Assembly (NCBI GenBank): GCA_965178585.1
Contig: OZ238267.1
Span: 620,001 to 684,000, forward strand
Direction of reading: 5' to 3'
DNA: 64,000 nt
From: Marifrigoribacter sp965178585
GTDB taxonomy: Bacteria; Bacteroidota; Bacteroidia; Flavobacteriales; Flavobacteriaceae
Below the pieces are notes generated by a model. It was not told where the DNA came from and ran no database searches. It saw only the letters and a program-made list of their open reading frames with translations. Position numbers and translations under genes: made by a program. The stretch's first letter is position 1. Every line of letters starts with the position of its first letter. This document shows, in pieces, positions 55,777 through 64,000 of this stretch.

Positions 55777-56586
55777 ATGAAAAAAATAGTACTTCTCATC
55801 AGCTTCATTTTATTAACTTATAATGCAAATTCTCAAATTGTTATTAATGAAATAAATTATAAAGATGCCATCGATTTTCCTACCAAAGACTGGATAGAAT
55901 TGTATAATAATTCAAGTTCATCTGTAGACATTTCTAATTGGGTTTTTAAAGATAGTGATGATTTACATGAATTTATTATTCCTAATGGTACTATAATGGA
56001 GTCAGGATCTTATTTGGTTTTAGTTCAGTTTTTGGCAGATTTTCAAGCTTTATTTCCTGGAGTTTCCCCAGTATTAGGTGATTTTGAATTTGGAATGAGT
56101 GGCGGTGGAGAATTAATTCGTTTGTTTAATAGCTCAAATCAATTAGTAGATTTTGTAGAATATAGTGATATGGATCCATGGCCAACAGAACCTGATGGGA
56201 ATGGTCCTACTTTAGAACTTAGAAGTCCAAGTTTGGATAATGCATTGGCATCTAGTTGGGGGGCTTCAATTCCCCCAGGAGCTGAACATGGAACGCCAGG
56301 ACAACAAAATAGCACATATATATTAGGAGCAAATGATTTTTCAAAAGCTTCTTTTTCTATTTTACCCAATCCTTTAATCACAACTACAACAATAACAGTT
56401 TCTAATTACGAAGGGCCTTATCAAATGAAAATATATGACCTTTTAGGCAAAGAAATTGAATCGTTACAAAGTAACTTAAATGCAGTTTTATTAAATAAAG
56501 GGAATTTGAATTCTGGTGTATATCTCATAAGAATTATTTCTGACGATGGCTCTTTTCAAGATTCTAAAAAATTAATAGTTAAATAA
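55777..56586 (+). CDS. Lamin-tail domain protein with T9SS sorting domain
   Basis: The 269-residue protein has a signal peptide (MKKIVLLISFILLTYNANSQ), one lamin-tail (LTD) domain from 'IVINEINYKD' to about residue 165 ('DWIELYNNSS', 'WVFKDSDDLHEFIIPNG', 'GDFEFGMSGGGELIRLF') and a T9SS type A sorting domain ('SFSILPNPLITTTTITVSN' to 'SKKLIVK'-like end). It closely matches the C-terminal 245 residues of the next gene's product, a partial duplication. It is exported by T9SS and probably attached to the cell surface; LTDs are thought to bind other proteins or polymers. Confidence 0.88.
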   Translation: MKKIVLLISFILLTYNANSQIVINEINYKDAIDFPTKDWIELYNNSSSSVDISNWVFKDSDDLHEFIIPNGTIMESGSYLVLVQFLADFQALFPGVSPVLGDFEFGMSGGGELIRLFNSSNQLVDFVEYSDMDPWPTEPDGNGPTLELRSPSLDNALASSWGASIPPGAEHGTPGQQNSTYILGANDFSKASFSILPNPLITTTTITVSNYEGPYQMKIYDLLGKEIESLQSNLNAVLLNKGNLNSGVYLIRIISDDGSFQDSKKLIVK

Positions 56587-56603
56587 GAATAGTTAAAATT
56601 GAT

Positions 56604-59573
56604 ATGAATATGAAAAAATTAATAATCCATTTAGGGCTGATACTTTTTTTTGTTCCAGTTTTTGGCCAAGTAATTGTAAATGAATATTCTGTTTCTAACT
56701 TAACAGGATATTTAGATAATTATAATAGTGAAGAAGACTGGATTGAACTATATAATCCAAGTGGTTCAGCTGTAAATATAGGTGGCTACTTTTTAAGTGA
56801 TAAGCCTGCTAATCCTACCAAATGGGAAATACCAGCAGGAACAATGATTCCAGCAAATGGATATTTAATTTTTTGGTGTTCTGGTAGAGATGAAGCATCT
56901 GGCGGGAATTACCATACCAATTTTAAACTAAAACAAACTAGAAACACACAAGAACATGTAGTCTTTGCTGATACTAACGGTACTGTTATTAATGACTTAG
57001 AATTACAAAAAACCCAATTGGAACATTCAATGGGAAGAAGCCCTAATGGCTCTTCAGACTGGAAAATATTTGTTAGCCCAACTCTTGGTTCAACTAATAT
57101 AGGAACTAGTTATTCTGCTTATGCTCAAACTCCAGAAATGAATTTGGAAGCGGGATTTTATTCAGGATCTCAAAGTGTTGAAATTACAACTGCAGAGCCT
57201 AATTCAACGATTCATTATACTTTAAATGGGACTTTACCAACTAATGGATCAACTGAGTATACCGGAGCTTTATCTATCGCTGAAACTGAAGTGGTTAAAG
57301 CTATTGTAGTTTCTAATGATTCAGAAATTTTACCAAGTTTTATTTCATTTAATACCTATTTTATAAATGAAAATCATTCATTGCCTGTTTTATCTACTTC
57401 AGCAGATCAACTAACTACCTTGTTAAATGGGGACCAATCTTTAAGACCTCATGGAACTATAGAATACTTTGATATTGATGGAAATAGAGAAGATGCTGGA
57501 TATGGAGAGTATAATAAACATGGTCAAGATTCTTGGCAATTTCCACAACGTAGTTTTGATTATATAGCAAGAGACGAAATGGGTTATCATGATGCTATTA
57601 ATGAAAAATTAATAGAATATTCTGAAAGAGAAAGCTACCAAAGAATAATTATTAGAGCTTCCGGAGATGATAATTATCCTGGGATTGATTCAAGCGCACA
57701 TACTAGAGACATTTTTATTCAAAAATTAGCGAATAAAAACAATCTAAATGTAGATATGCGTAGGGGAGAACGTTGTGTGGTTTATGCAAATGGTCAATTT
57801 TGGGGAGTATATTCTATAAGAGAAAAGGTAAGTGATTCAGATTACACAGATTTTTATTACGATCAAGATAAATATAATATCCAATATTTAATGAATTGGG
57901 GAAATACTTGGGCACAATATGGAGGTCAGGCTGCTTTTGATGATTGGGAACAAATACACACTTTTGCTTTAACACATGATTTATCAGATCAGTCAAATTA
58001 CCAGCAAGTAGCTGACGAAATAGATGTAACGAGCTTAACAGATTATATTTTAATAAACTCTTTTGTAGTTTGTACAGATTGGATAAACTGGAACACCTCA
58101 TGGTGGAGAGGCCTAGATCCAGCAGGAAGTCATCAAAAATGGGGATATGTTTTATGGGATGAGGATGCAACCTTTAATCATTATATAAATTACACAGGAG
58201 TTCCTAATGAAAATCCTGATGCAGATCCTTGTTACCCTGAAGGAATAACTGCAGATCCAGAACAGCACATAGTCTTATTGAATAAATTATTAGAAAATGA
58301 AGAATTTAGACAATACTATATTACAAGATATATGGATTTAATGAACACAACTTTTCAAGAAGAAGAACTGTTAAGTGTTTTAGAAGGGATTGAAAACTCT
58401 ATAATTCCAGATATGCCACAGCATATTGATAGATGGGGAGGAAGTATGAATGAATGGCAAGATAATGTTCAGAAAATAAAGAATTTTATTAGTGATAGAA
58501 TCGATTATATTCCAGGTGGATTAAATGATTGTTATGCATTAACAGGGCCTTACGATATAACATTAAACGTAGAACCAGCTGATGCAGGACAAATTAAATT
58601 TAATTCTATTACAGTTGATTATGGTGATTACCCTTGGTCAGGTTCTTACAATGGAGGTATTGATATGTTACTTGAAGCGGTTCAAAGTAATTCTAGTTAT
58701 GTGTTTGATCACTGGGAATTAGATAATCATACGGTTACAGATATCAATGCAATTAATACTTCGTTTTTCTTAGAACAAGCAGATAATATTAAAGCAGTTT
58801 TTAGTTTCGCAGGAAGTTCAGACATTGTAATCAATGAAATTAATTATAAAGATTCTCCTGACTTTGAAGTAAAAGATTGGATTGAGCTATATAACAATTC
58901 TGGAACAACCGTAGATTTGTCTGGATGGGTGTTTAAAGATGATGACGATTTACATGAATTTATAATTCCGAATGGAACTTCAATAGCTCCTAACTCTTAT
59001 TTAGTGTTAGCTCAAAGTTTGGTTGATTTTCAATCAAAATTCCCAGATGTAAGTCCAGTTTTAGGAGATTTTGAATTTGGATTAAGTGGAGGAGGAGAAT
59101 TGGTTCGTTTATTTGATGATTCAGAAGTACTTGTAGATTCAGTAGAATACGATGATGTGGCTCCTTGGCCAACTGAAGCAGATGGTAATGGGCCAACATT
59201 AGAGTTGCAAGATCCTAATTTGGATAATAATTTAGGTGAAAATTGGGATGCTTGTGCAGCACCAGGATTTGAACATGGTACACCAACAACAGTTAATAAT
59301 GATTGTTCATTAGGTATTGAAGATTTTTCTAGCGTTAAAGTATCGGTTTATCCAAACCCAATGAAATCTCAAACTACAATTTTAGTTTCAAATTATAGTT
59401 CTTCTTTGGAATTGATAGTTTATGATATGTTAGGTAGAAAAATAACTAGTTTAAAAACAGATACAAACAAGTTTATTCTTTCTAAAGGAAATTTAAATTC
59501 TGGAATTTATTTACTAAAAATAGTTACTACGGATCAATCCATAATTCAAACTCAAAAATTAATTATTGAGTAA
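56604..59573 (+). CDS. CotH-type kinase with two lamin-tail domains and T9SS sorting domain
   Basis: The 989-residue secreted protein has a signal peptide (to about 21), LTD1 (about 22-150), a chitobiase-type 'CHB_HEX' beta domain (about 190-240, 'SVEITTAEPNSTIHYTLNGT'), a CotH kinase-like domain (about 290-640; 'RRGERCVVYANGQFWGVYSIREKV', 'YVLWDEDATFNHY' with the Asp-rich metal site), a Gly-rich 'bacterial repeat' (about 650-735), LTD2 (about 740-900) and a T9SS sorting domain ('VSVYPNPMKSQTTILVS'). CotH proteins are atypical kinases first known from spore coats; the target here is unknown. It follows the LTD gene by 17 nt. Confidence 0.85.
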   Translation: MNMKKLIIHLGLILFFVPVFGQVIVNEYSVSNLTGYLDNYNSEEDWIELYNPSGSAVNIGGYFLSDKPANPTKWEIPAGTMIPANGYLIFWCSGRDEASGGNYHTNFKLKQTRNTQEHVVFADTNGTVINDLELQKTQLEHSMGRSPNGSSDWKIFVSPTLGSTNIGTSYSAYAQTPEMNLEAGFYSGSQSVEITTAEPNSTIHYTLNGTLPTNGSTEYTGALSIAETEVVKAIVVSNDSEILPSFISFNTYFINENHSLPVLSTSADQLTTLLNGDQSLRPHGTIEYFDIDGNREDAGYGEYNKHGQDSWQFPQRSFDYIARDEMGYHDAINEKLIEYSERESYQRIIIRASGDDNYPGIDSSAHTRDIFIQKLANKNNLNVDMRRGERCVVYANGQFWGVYSIREKVSDSDYTDFYYDQDKYNIQYLMNWGNTWAQYGGQAAFDDWEQIHTFALTHDLSDQSNYQQVADEIDVTSLTDYILINSFVVCTDWINWNTSWWRGLDPAGSHQKWGYVLWDEDATFNHYINYTGVPNENPDADPCYPEGITADPEQHIVLLNKLLENEEFRQYYITRYMDLMNTTFQEEELLSVLEGIENSIIPDMPQHIDRWGGSMNEWQDNVQKIKNFISDRIDYIPGGLNDCYALTGPYDITLNVEPADAGQIKFNSITVDYGDYPWSGSYNGGIDMLLEAVQSNSSYVFDHWELDNHTVTDINAINTSFFLEQADNIKAVFSFAGSSDIVINEINYKDSPDFEVKDWIELYNNSGTTVDLSGWVFKDDDDLHEFIIPNGTSIAPNSYLVLAQSLVDFQSKFPDVSPVLGDFEFGLSGGGELVRLFDDSEVLVDSVEYDDVAPWPTEADGNGPTLELQDPNLDNNLGENWDACAAPGFEHGTPTTVNNDCSLGIEDFSSVKVSVYPNPMKSQTTILVSNYSSSLELIVYDMLGRKITSLKTDTNKFILSKGNLNSGIYLLKIVTTDQSIIQTQKLIIE

Positions 59574-59598
59574 TTTGTTTTTAAATAATGTAAATTTT

Positions 59599-61560
59599 AT
59601 GAAGCATATATTCTTACTTTTTCTTTTAATTATTAACTTTCAGATAATAGCACAAGATTATTCGCTTTTTGATGATGAATATTTACATGAAATTAGAATA
59701 AATTCTGACGAAGAAAATTTTTGGCAAATATTAGAGGATGAATATCAGGATTTTTTAGATTTTGGCACTGAAATTCCATATCATTCAGTTACTGTTGAGG
59801 TCGATGGAAATTTAGTAGAAAACGCTGGAGTGCGTCAAAAAGGATACTCTTCTAATTTCTTTACTAATACTACAAAGAAACCTTTAAAAATTAATTTTGG
59901 AATTTTTGTGGAAGATCAAGAATATGATGGAGTTGAAAAAATTAACCTTGCAAATGGACAAGGAGATCCTGCAATTATAAAAGACAAAGTTGCTTATGAT
60001 ATGTTTAGACAACATGGAATTCCTTCTCCTAGAGTTTCTCATGTTGAAATATATATTCAAGATGAATACTGGGGGATTTATGCTATTATTGAACAAATTG
60101 ATAAGAAATATTTAAAGCGAAATTTTGCAGATAATGATGGTAATTTGTGGAAAAATAAAGGAGAATCTGAATTGAAATGGTTAGGCACTAACCCTAATAG
60201 TTATTCTTTTGAATTGCAAACAAATATCGATGAAAATGATTGGACAAAGTTTATAGAATTTATTGATTTTATTAATAATTCAACCATTGTAGAATTTGAA
60301 AATGAAATAGAAGATATTTTTGATCTTGATGAATATCTTAGGATTTTGGCAATAGATATACTCACTAATAATTGGGACTCTTACATACAACACGGTAGAA
60401 ATTGGTACCTATATCATGAACCAAAAACAAATAAAATGCACTGGTTGCCATGGGATTATAATTTTGCTTTTGATAGAAGGCCTAATGGATTTGGAGACTA
60501 TGATGTTATTTTAACCGATCCGAATAAAGTTTTAATACATCGAATTTTTCAAATTCCAGAATTTAAATTAAGGTATTTAAGCTATATGTGTGAAATATTG
60601 GAAGTCAATTTTACTGATGAAAGATTAGAGCCAAAATTAGATGCTCAATTAGATTTAATTGACGATGATTGGAATTTAGCTACCAATAATTTTTTTACTT
60701 TAAATGATGTTCAAGATGCCATAAATGGAAATACTTGGAATGGAAATCCTATAAATAATCAGCCTGTTCAAGGGTTTAAAAAATTTATTGAAGATAGAAC
60801 TCTGGCAGTGGAAGGTGATATAGCAAATCAGAATTATACTTGTACTCCTCTTGCTCCACCTATTAATTATCAAGATGTTGTAATTAATGAATTTATGGCA
60901 GATAATGCCGATGGAAGCCCTTGGGTTGATCAAGATAATGAGAATGATGATTGGATTGAGTTGTATAACAATACGAATAGTCCAATTGACCTTAATAACT
61001 ATTTTTTAAGCGACAGTGATAGTTTTATGCATAAATGGGAATTTCCAGACGTAACAATACCTGCAAATGGTTATTTAATAGTTTGGGCGGACAAAGACCC
61101 ACATCAAGATGGACTTCATACAAAATTTAGCCTTGATAAAGATGGTGATGAAATTTACCTGTCTTATCTAGACGGAACAGTTATTGACTTTTATGAATAC
61201 ACTGAATTGCAAGGAGAAAACCAAAGTTTATCTAGAATTCCTAATGGAACTGGTGATTTTGAAATAGCAGCAGTTACCTTTAATGCTGAAAATTCTACCG
61301 AGCTTGGAATTATTGAAAACACATTATTAGGCGTGAATACTTACCCTAATCCTGCAAGTTCTAAATTACATATTAATTTTTCCAATAAAGTTGCATCTCA
61401 ATTAATTATTTATGATGTTTTAGGTAGAGATATTTTCAATACTTCAAATAATACAAGATCTCAATTGGATATTAATGTTTCTAATTTGAAAACAGGAATA
61501 TATATCGTAAGGCTTATAAGTGAAGATTATAATATTTCCAAAAAAGTGATTATTGAATAA
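59599..61560 (+). CDS. CotH-type kinase with lamin-tail and T9SS sorting domain
   Basis: The ATG at 59599 opens a signal peptide (MKHIFLLFLLIINFQIIAQ), giving 653 residues; a TTG at 59566 would add 11 residues before it. The CotH core includes 'VTVEVDGNLVENAGVRQKGYSS', 'YWGIYAIIEQIDKKYLKRNF', 'LTNNWDSYIQHGRNWYLYHEP' and 'MHWLPWDYNFAFDRR', with the Asp and Asn residues expected for Mg-ATP binding. An LTD (about 430-580, 'VVINEFMADNADGSPW') and a T9SS sorting domain ('VNTYPNPASSKLHINFSN') follow. It is a second, distinct CotH in the cluster, 15 nt before the DUF4956 gene. Confidence 0.88.
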   Translation: MKHIFLLFLLIINFQIIAQDYSLFDDEYLHEIRINSDEENFWQILEDEYQDFLDFGTEIPYHSVTVEVDGNLVENAGVRQKGYSSNFFTNTTKKPLKINFGIFVEDQEYDGVEKINLANGQGDPAIIKDKVAYDMFRQHGIPSPRVSHVEIYIQDEYWGIYAIIEQIDKKYLKRNFADNDGNLWKNKGESELKWLGTNPNSYSFELQTNIDENDWTKFIEFIDFINNSTIVEFENEIEDIFDLDEYLRILAIDILTNNWDSYIQHGRNWYLYHEPKTNKMHWLPWDYNFAFDRRPNGFGDYDVILTDPNKVLIHRIFQIPEFKLRYLSYMCEILEVNFTDERLEPKLDAQLDLIDDDWNLATNNFFTLNDVQDAINGNTWNGNPINNQPVQGFKKFIEDRTLAVEGDIANQNYTCTPLAPPINYQDVVINEFMADNADGSPWVDQDNENDDWIELYNNTNSPIDLNNYFLSDSDSFMHKWEFPDVTIPANGYLIVWADKDPHQDGLHTKFSLDKDGDEIYLSYLDGTVIDFYEYTELQGENQSLSRIPNGTGDFEIAAVTFNAENSTELGIIENTLLGVNTYPNPASSKLHINFSNKVASQLIIYDVLGRDIFNTSNNTRSQLDINVSNLKTGIYIVRLISEDYNISKKVIIE

Positions 61561-61575
61561 CAATAAATATACTAT

Positions 61576-62289
61576 ATGTTTGACTTATCAAGCTTAACAA
61601 ATAACTTAGAAGGATCCAGTTTAACCAATGTTATCGTAATAGCGTTGGTTTCTTTTGTGCTTTCTTCTTTAATTGCATTAATCTATCAAAAGACTTCAAG
61701 AGAGCTAGAAAGTCCTAAATACTTCATTCAAGCATTAATTTTAATATCTATCCCCGTAGCTACAGTAATGCAAGCAATTGGTGACAGTTTGGCTAGAGGT
61801 TTAGGAATGTTAGGAGCTTTAGCAATAATTAGATTTAGAACTACTTTACGAAACCCTAGAAATATGGTTTTTATGTTTACTTCTATTTCGGTTGGAATTG
61901 CAGCTGGGGTATATGGTATCACCATTGCTGTAATTGGAACCATAGGATTTTGTTTAGTGGTGTTATTAATTCATTATTCGGATTTAAGCAAAAAAACCTC
62001 TATCGTTGCAAATCTTCAATTTGAGATTCCCAACGAAGTATTATTAGAATCCAATATGAGAGATAAAATAGAAGATTTATTATCAGAATCCTGTATAAAA
62101 GCTACTTTGTCTAAGTATGGAATTAATAATAAAAAAAGAGAAGAATTAGTTGTTAAAATGGCTTCTTTTGAGTTTAGTATTAAAGTGAAAAGTAAAGAAA
62201 AAGCAAGTGATTTAGTCAATGAACTATCGACTATGAATGGAGTTTTTAATGTAAGAATAAATTTTAAAGAAGACTATGAAAAAATTTAA
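61576..62289 (+). CDS. DUF4956 membrane protein
   Basis: The 237-residue protein has four transmembrane helices in its first 140 residues ('VIVIALVSFVLSSLIALIY', 'ALILISIPVATVMQAIGDSLARGLGMLGALAIIRFRTTLRN'-type segment, 'GITIAVIGTIGFCLVVLLI') and a cytosolic ACT-like C-terminal part. 'LARGLGMLGALAIIRFRT' is the DUF4956 signature. Elsewhere this family is found next to CotH and VTC polyphosphate-polymerase genes; no VTC gene is visible up to base 64000. It overlaps the HlyD-like gene by 14 nt. Confidence 0.88.
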   Translation: MFDLSSLTNNLEGSSLTNVIVIALVSFVLSSLIALIYQKTSRELESPKYFIQALILISIPVATVMQAIGDSLARGLGMLGALAIIRFRTTLRNPRNMVFMFTSISVGIAAGVYGITIAVIGTIGFCLVVLLIHYSDLSKKTSIVANLQFEIPNEVLLESNMRDKIEDLLSESCIKATLSKYGINNKKREELVVKMASFEFSIKVKSKEKASDLVNELSTMNGVFNVRINFKEDYEKI

Positions 62290-63283
62290 TCTTATCTATT
62301 TAGTTGCAATAATGATATGTATATTATTACTGTATTCATTGTTTTTTAGAACAGAAAATTCAGTAACATTTTACGGGTTTGCAGAAAATAAAGAAACAGA
62401 AATAAGCATGGAAAATGCTATTGAAGTTGAAAAAATATTTGTGACTGTAGGGCAAAAAGTTGAAAAAGGAGCTCCACTATTAAATGTTGTTTCTGCTACA
62501 TTACCTGTTAAAATAAGTGACACAGAATTTAGTATTGAAGAACTGCAAACCAAATATAACCTTTGGAAATCAGATTTAGATTGGAGAATAAGTCAGTATT
62601 CAATTGAGCTAAATGAAAAAACTAGCAAAATACAATTTCAAATAGATCAGTTAAATACTGAATTAGAAAACAATAAAAAGTTATCTAAAAGTATTAAAAG
62701 TATAGATAATAGTGAGGTTTCAAAAAATGAATTAACGAATCCCACTTTTATAAAATTAGATGCTTTAAAAGAAGAATTAAATTATACTAAAGGAATTATT
62801 AATACTCAAATTAATAATTTAAAAAGTGAAAGATTTGCTGATAACAATCCATTATTATCTGAGATTAGTGCCTTAGAAGTACAATTAGAGCACTATAAAG
62901 AAAGAAAAAAAGATGAAATAATTACAGCTCCTTCAGATGGATTAATAGGAAATGTACATTGTAAAGAGGGAGAAAAAATATCTTCATTTGGAGCATTAAT
63001 TTCGTTTTATGAAGAAAGCCCTACACTAGTTGTTGGATATATTCATGAGGAATTGATTTTAAAAATAAATATCAATGATTCTATAGAAATATTTTCTAGC
63101 TCTAGACCTGATATTCAAAATAAAGGTATTGTAAAAACCTTAGGATCAAGGATTGTTGAAATACCTCCGAGGTTAAGAAAAATAAAGGAATTAAAAACTT
63201 TTGGAAGAGAAATCATTATTGAAATTCCACCAGAAAATCCATTTCTTCAAAAAGAAAAAGTAATATTAAACTTGGTCTATTAA
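62276..63283 (+). CDS. HlyD-family periplasmic adaptor
   Basis: The 335-residue protein has an N-terminal membrane anchor (about 5-25), a short lipoyl-like half-motif ('EVEKIFVTVGQKVEKGAPLLNV'), a long coiled coil (about 90-215) and the second lipoyl half ('IITAPSDGLIGNVHCKEGEKISSF') with a beta-barrel domain. It is the periplasmic adaptor of a tripartite export system. No ABC or RND pump gene lies beside it in the window; the outer-membrane factor follows. Confidence 0.85.
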   Translation: MKKFNLIYLVAIMICILLLYSLFFRTENSVTFYGFAENKETEISMENAIEVEKIFVTVGQKVEKGAPLLNVVSATLPVKISDTEFSIEELQTKYNLWKSDLDWRISQYSIELNEKTSKIQFQIDQLNTELENNKKLSKSIKSIDNSEVSKNELTNPTFIKLDALKEELNYTKGIINTQINNLKSERFADNNPLLSEISALEVQLEHYKERKKDEIITAPSDGLIGNVHCKEGEKISSFGALISFYEESPTLVVGYIHEELILKININDSIEIFSSSRPDIQNKGIVKTLGSRIVEIPPRLRKIKELKTFGREIIIEIPPENPFLQKEKVILNLVY

Positions 63284-63295
63284 AAGACTCGTTAT

Positions 63296-64000
63296 ATGTT
63301 TCTAAAACAAGTATATTTAAAAGATTTTAAAATAAAATTAGTAATTCTATTCTTTGTTTTTGGAACTTATTGTCCTGTTTTTTCACAAGAAGAAGTAACT
63401 GTAAATAGTTTTTTAAGCAGCATAAACAATTCCGAAATAATTGAAAATAGCAAGGAAACGGATTCGTTATTAAGTGATAAAAACTATAGTATTCCAATTA
63501 TTAAAACTGCTCAGTTTAGAATGGAAACCAGAAGGTTTTACGAAACATTTCAAGAATATACAATAAGAGTAAAACCAAATAGTTTTAGAGCCAAATCTAG
63601 CCAAAAATATATTTATCAAAATAAAATTGAAGAAGTTAATATAGCAAATCAGATAAAATTAAACGATGAGTTAAAAAAAAGATATCTCTTACTTATTGAT
63701 TACATTTTTAATAAAAAGCTTATTGATTTAAATATTTTAAAACAACAACAACTTAAAGATAAATTAGAAATTTTAAGTCATAGTGTTTATGATGATAATT
63801 TCGAAATAAAAGATTTAATAGATTCTGAAGAGGATTTGCTAGCTACCAATTTGAAATTAATTCAGCTTAAAAAAAATGAAAGAGATCATTTAGCATATTT
63901 AAATAGAATAATAAAAAACACAGATAGTTTATATAAAATTAATTTTGATAATTTAATTCAACCCAAACAAATTTTAAACTATAAAACTCCAGATTCTTTA
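63296..64000 (+). CDS. Outer-membrane factor (TolC-like) protein, N-terminal part
   Basis: From the ATG at 63296 the frame is open to the window end (235 codons). It begins with a hydrophobic signal segment ('IKLVILFFVFGTYCPVFSQ') and continues as charged, Leu/Ile-rich long helices ('IANQIKLNDELKKRYLLLIDYI', 'NLKLIQLKKNERDHLAYLN'), a pattern expected for the helical barrel of a TolC-type channel. Its position 12 nt after the adaptor gene supports this. Sequence identity to a named family is not certain because the gene is cut. Confidence 0.65.
   Translation, partial: MFLKQVYLKDFKIKLVILFFVFGTYCPVFSQEEVTVNSFLSSINNSEIIENSKETDSLLSDKNYSIPIIKTAQFRMETRRFYETFQEYTIRVKPNSFRAKSSQKYIYQNKIEEVNIANQIKLNDELKKRYLLLIDYIFNKKLIDLNILKQQQLKDKLEILSHSVYDDNFEIKDLIDSEEDLLATNLKLIQLKKNERDHLAYLNRIIKNTDSLYKINFDNLIQPKQILNYKTPDSL

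Noticed and set aside
56604..61560. Sporulation genes because of CotH
   Set aside because: The CotH proteins carry T9SS sorting domains and the organism type does not form spores; the family is broader than spore coats.

Overview
The window comes from a low-G+C member of the Bacteroidetes, most likely a marine Flavobacteriaceae. Supporting signs are the AT-rich DNA, near-absence of Shine-Dalgarno sequences, promoters of the TTG / TAnnTTTG type, gene orders typical of flavobacteria (CBS protein-nadK-porG-uppS-bamA; tig-clpP-clpX), the fused folK-deoxynucleoside kinase, the split metH, and several proteins ending in a type IX secretion (T9SS) sorting domain. No phage, IS element, CRISPR array, rRNA or tRNA gene was seen.

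Layout. 1-3893 (minus): envelope operon CBS protein, NAD kinase, PorG (T9SS), UppS, BamA (cut by the window edge). 3960-7539 (plus): pdxJ, an alpha/beta hydrolase, a TonB-plug/TPR protein and a small membrane protein. 7629-10965 (plus): trigger factor, ClpP, ClpX. 11046-16219: a lipoprotein, a GH3 protein, DUF2797, a queuosine-precursor transporter, the FolK-dNK fusion and a DinB protein. 16264-23528: a SAM-I riboswitch in front of a methionine operon (PLP trans-sulfuration enzyme, homoserine dehydrogenase, MetH in two proteins, MetF). 23517-27176: TrmH-type methylase, MutS, a small unknown. 27255-34782 (minus): a giant T9SS cargo protein and a coiled-coil protein, both broken by point lesions. 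35004-43924: a membrane-anchored MutS-like ATPase, an AsmA-like protein, a GT-C mannosyltransferase-like protein, a TolB-like lipoprotein and an M28 peptidase. 43974-52489 (minus): a long co-directional run with a flavin oxidoreductase, a polyferredoxin, a broken YwqK-type protein, two GT2 enzymes, an LpxR-like protein, a BASS transporter and a PlsC-like acyltransferase. 52627-55544 (plus): DUF547, an outer-membrane protein and a broken Omp85-type protein. 55777-64000 (plus): a lamin-tail/CotH/DUF4956/HlyD/outer-membrane-factor cluster that runs off the end.

Two patterns stand out. (1) Three genes (folK-dNK, AsmA-like, LpxR-like) have no ATG, GTG or TTG where their conserved N-terminus demands a start; each has ATT followed by AAA exactly there. 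(2) Four secreted or envelope genes carry one disabling lesion each (two TGA, one TAA, one 1-nt frameshift) while the reading frame continues intact beyond it. These are either real start-codon use and gene decay, or local base errors; raw reads would decide. The best candidate for a little-described system is the CotH/lamin-tail/DUF4956/HlyD/OMF cluster at the right end.
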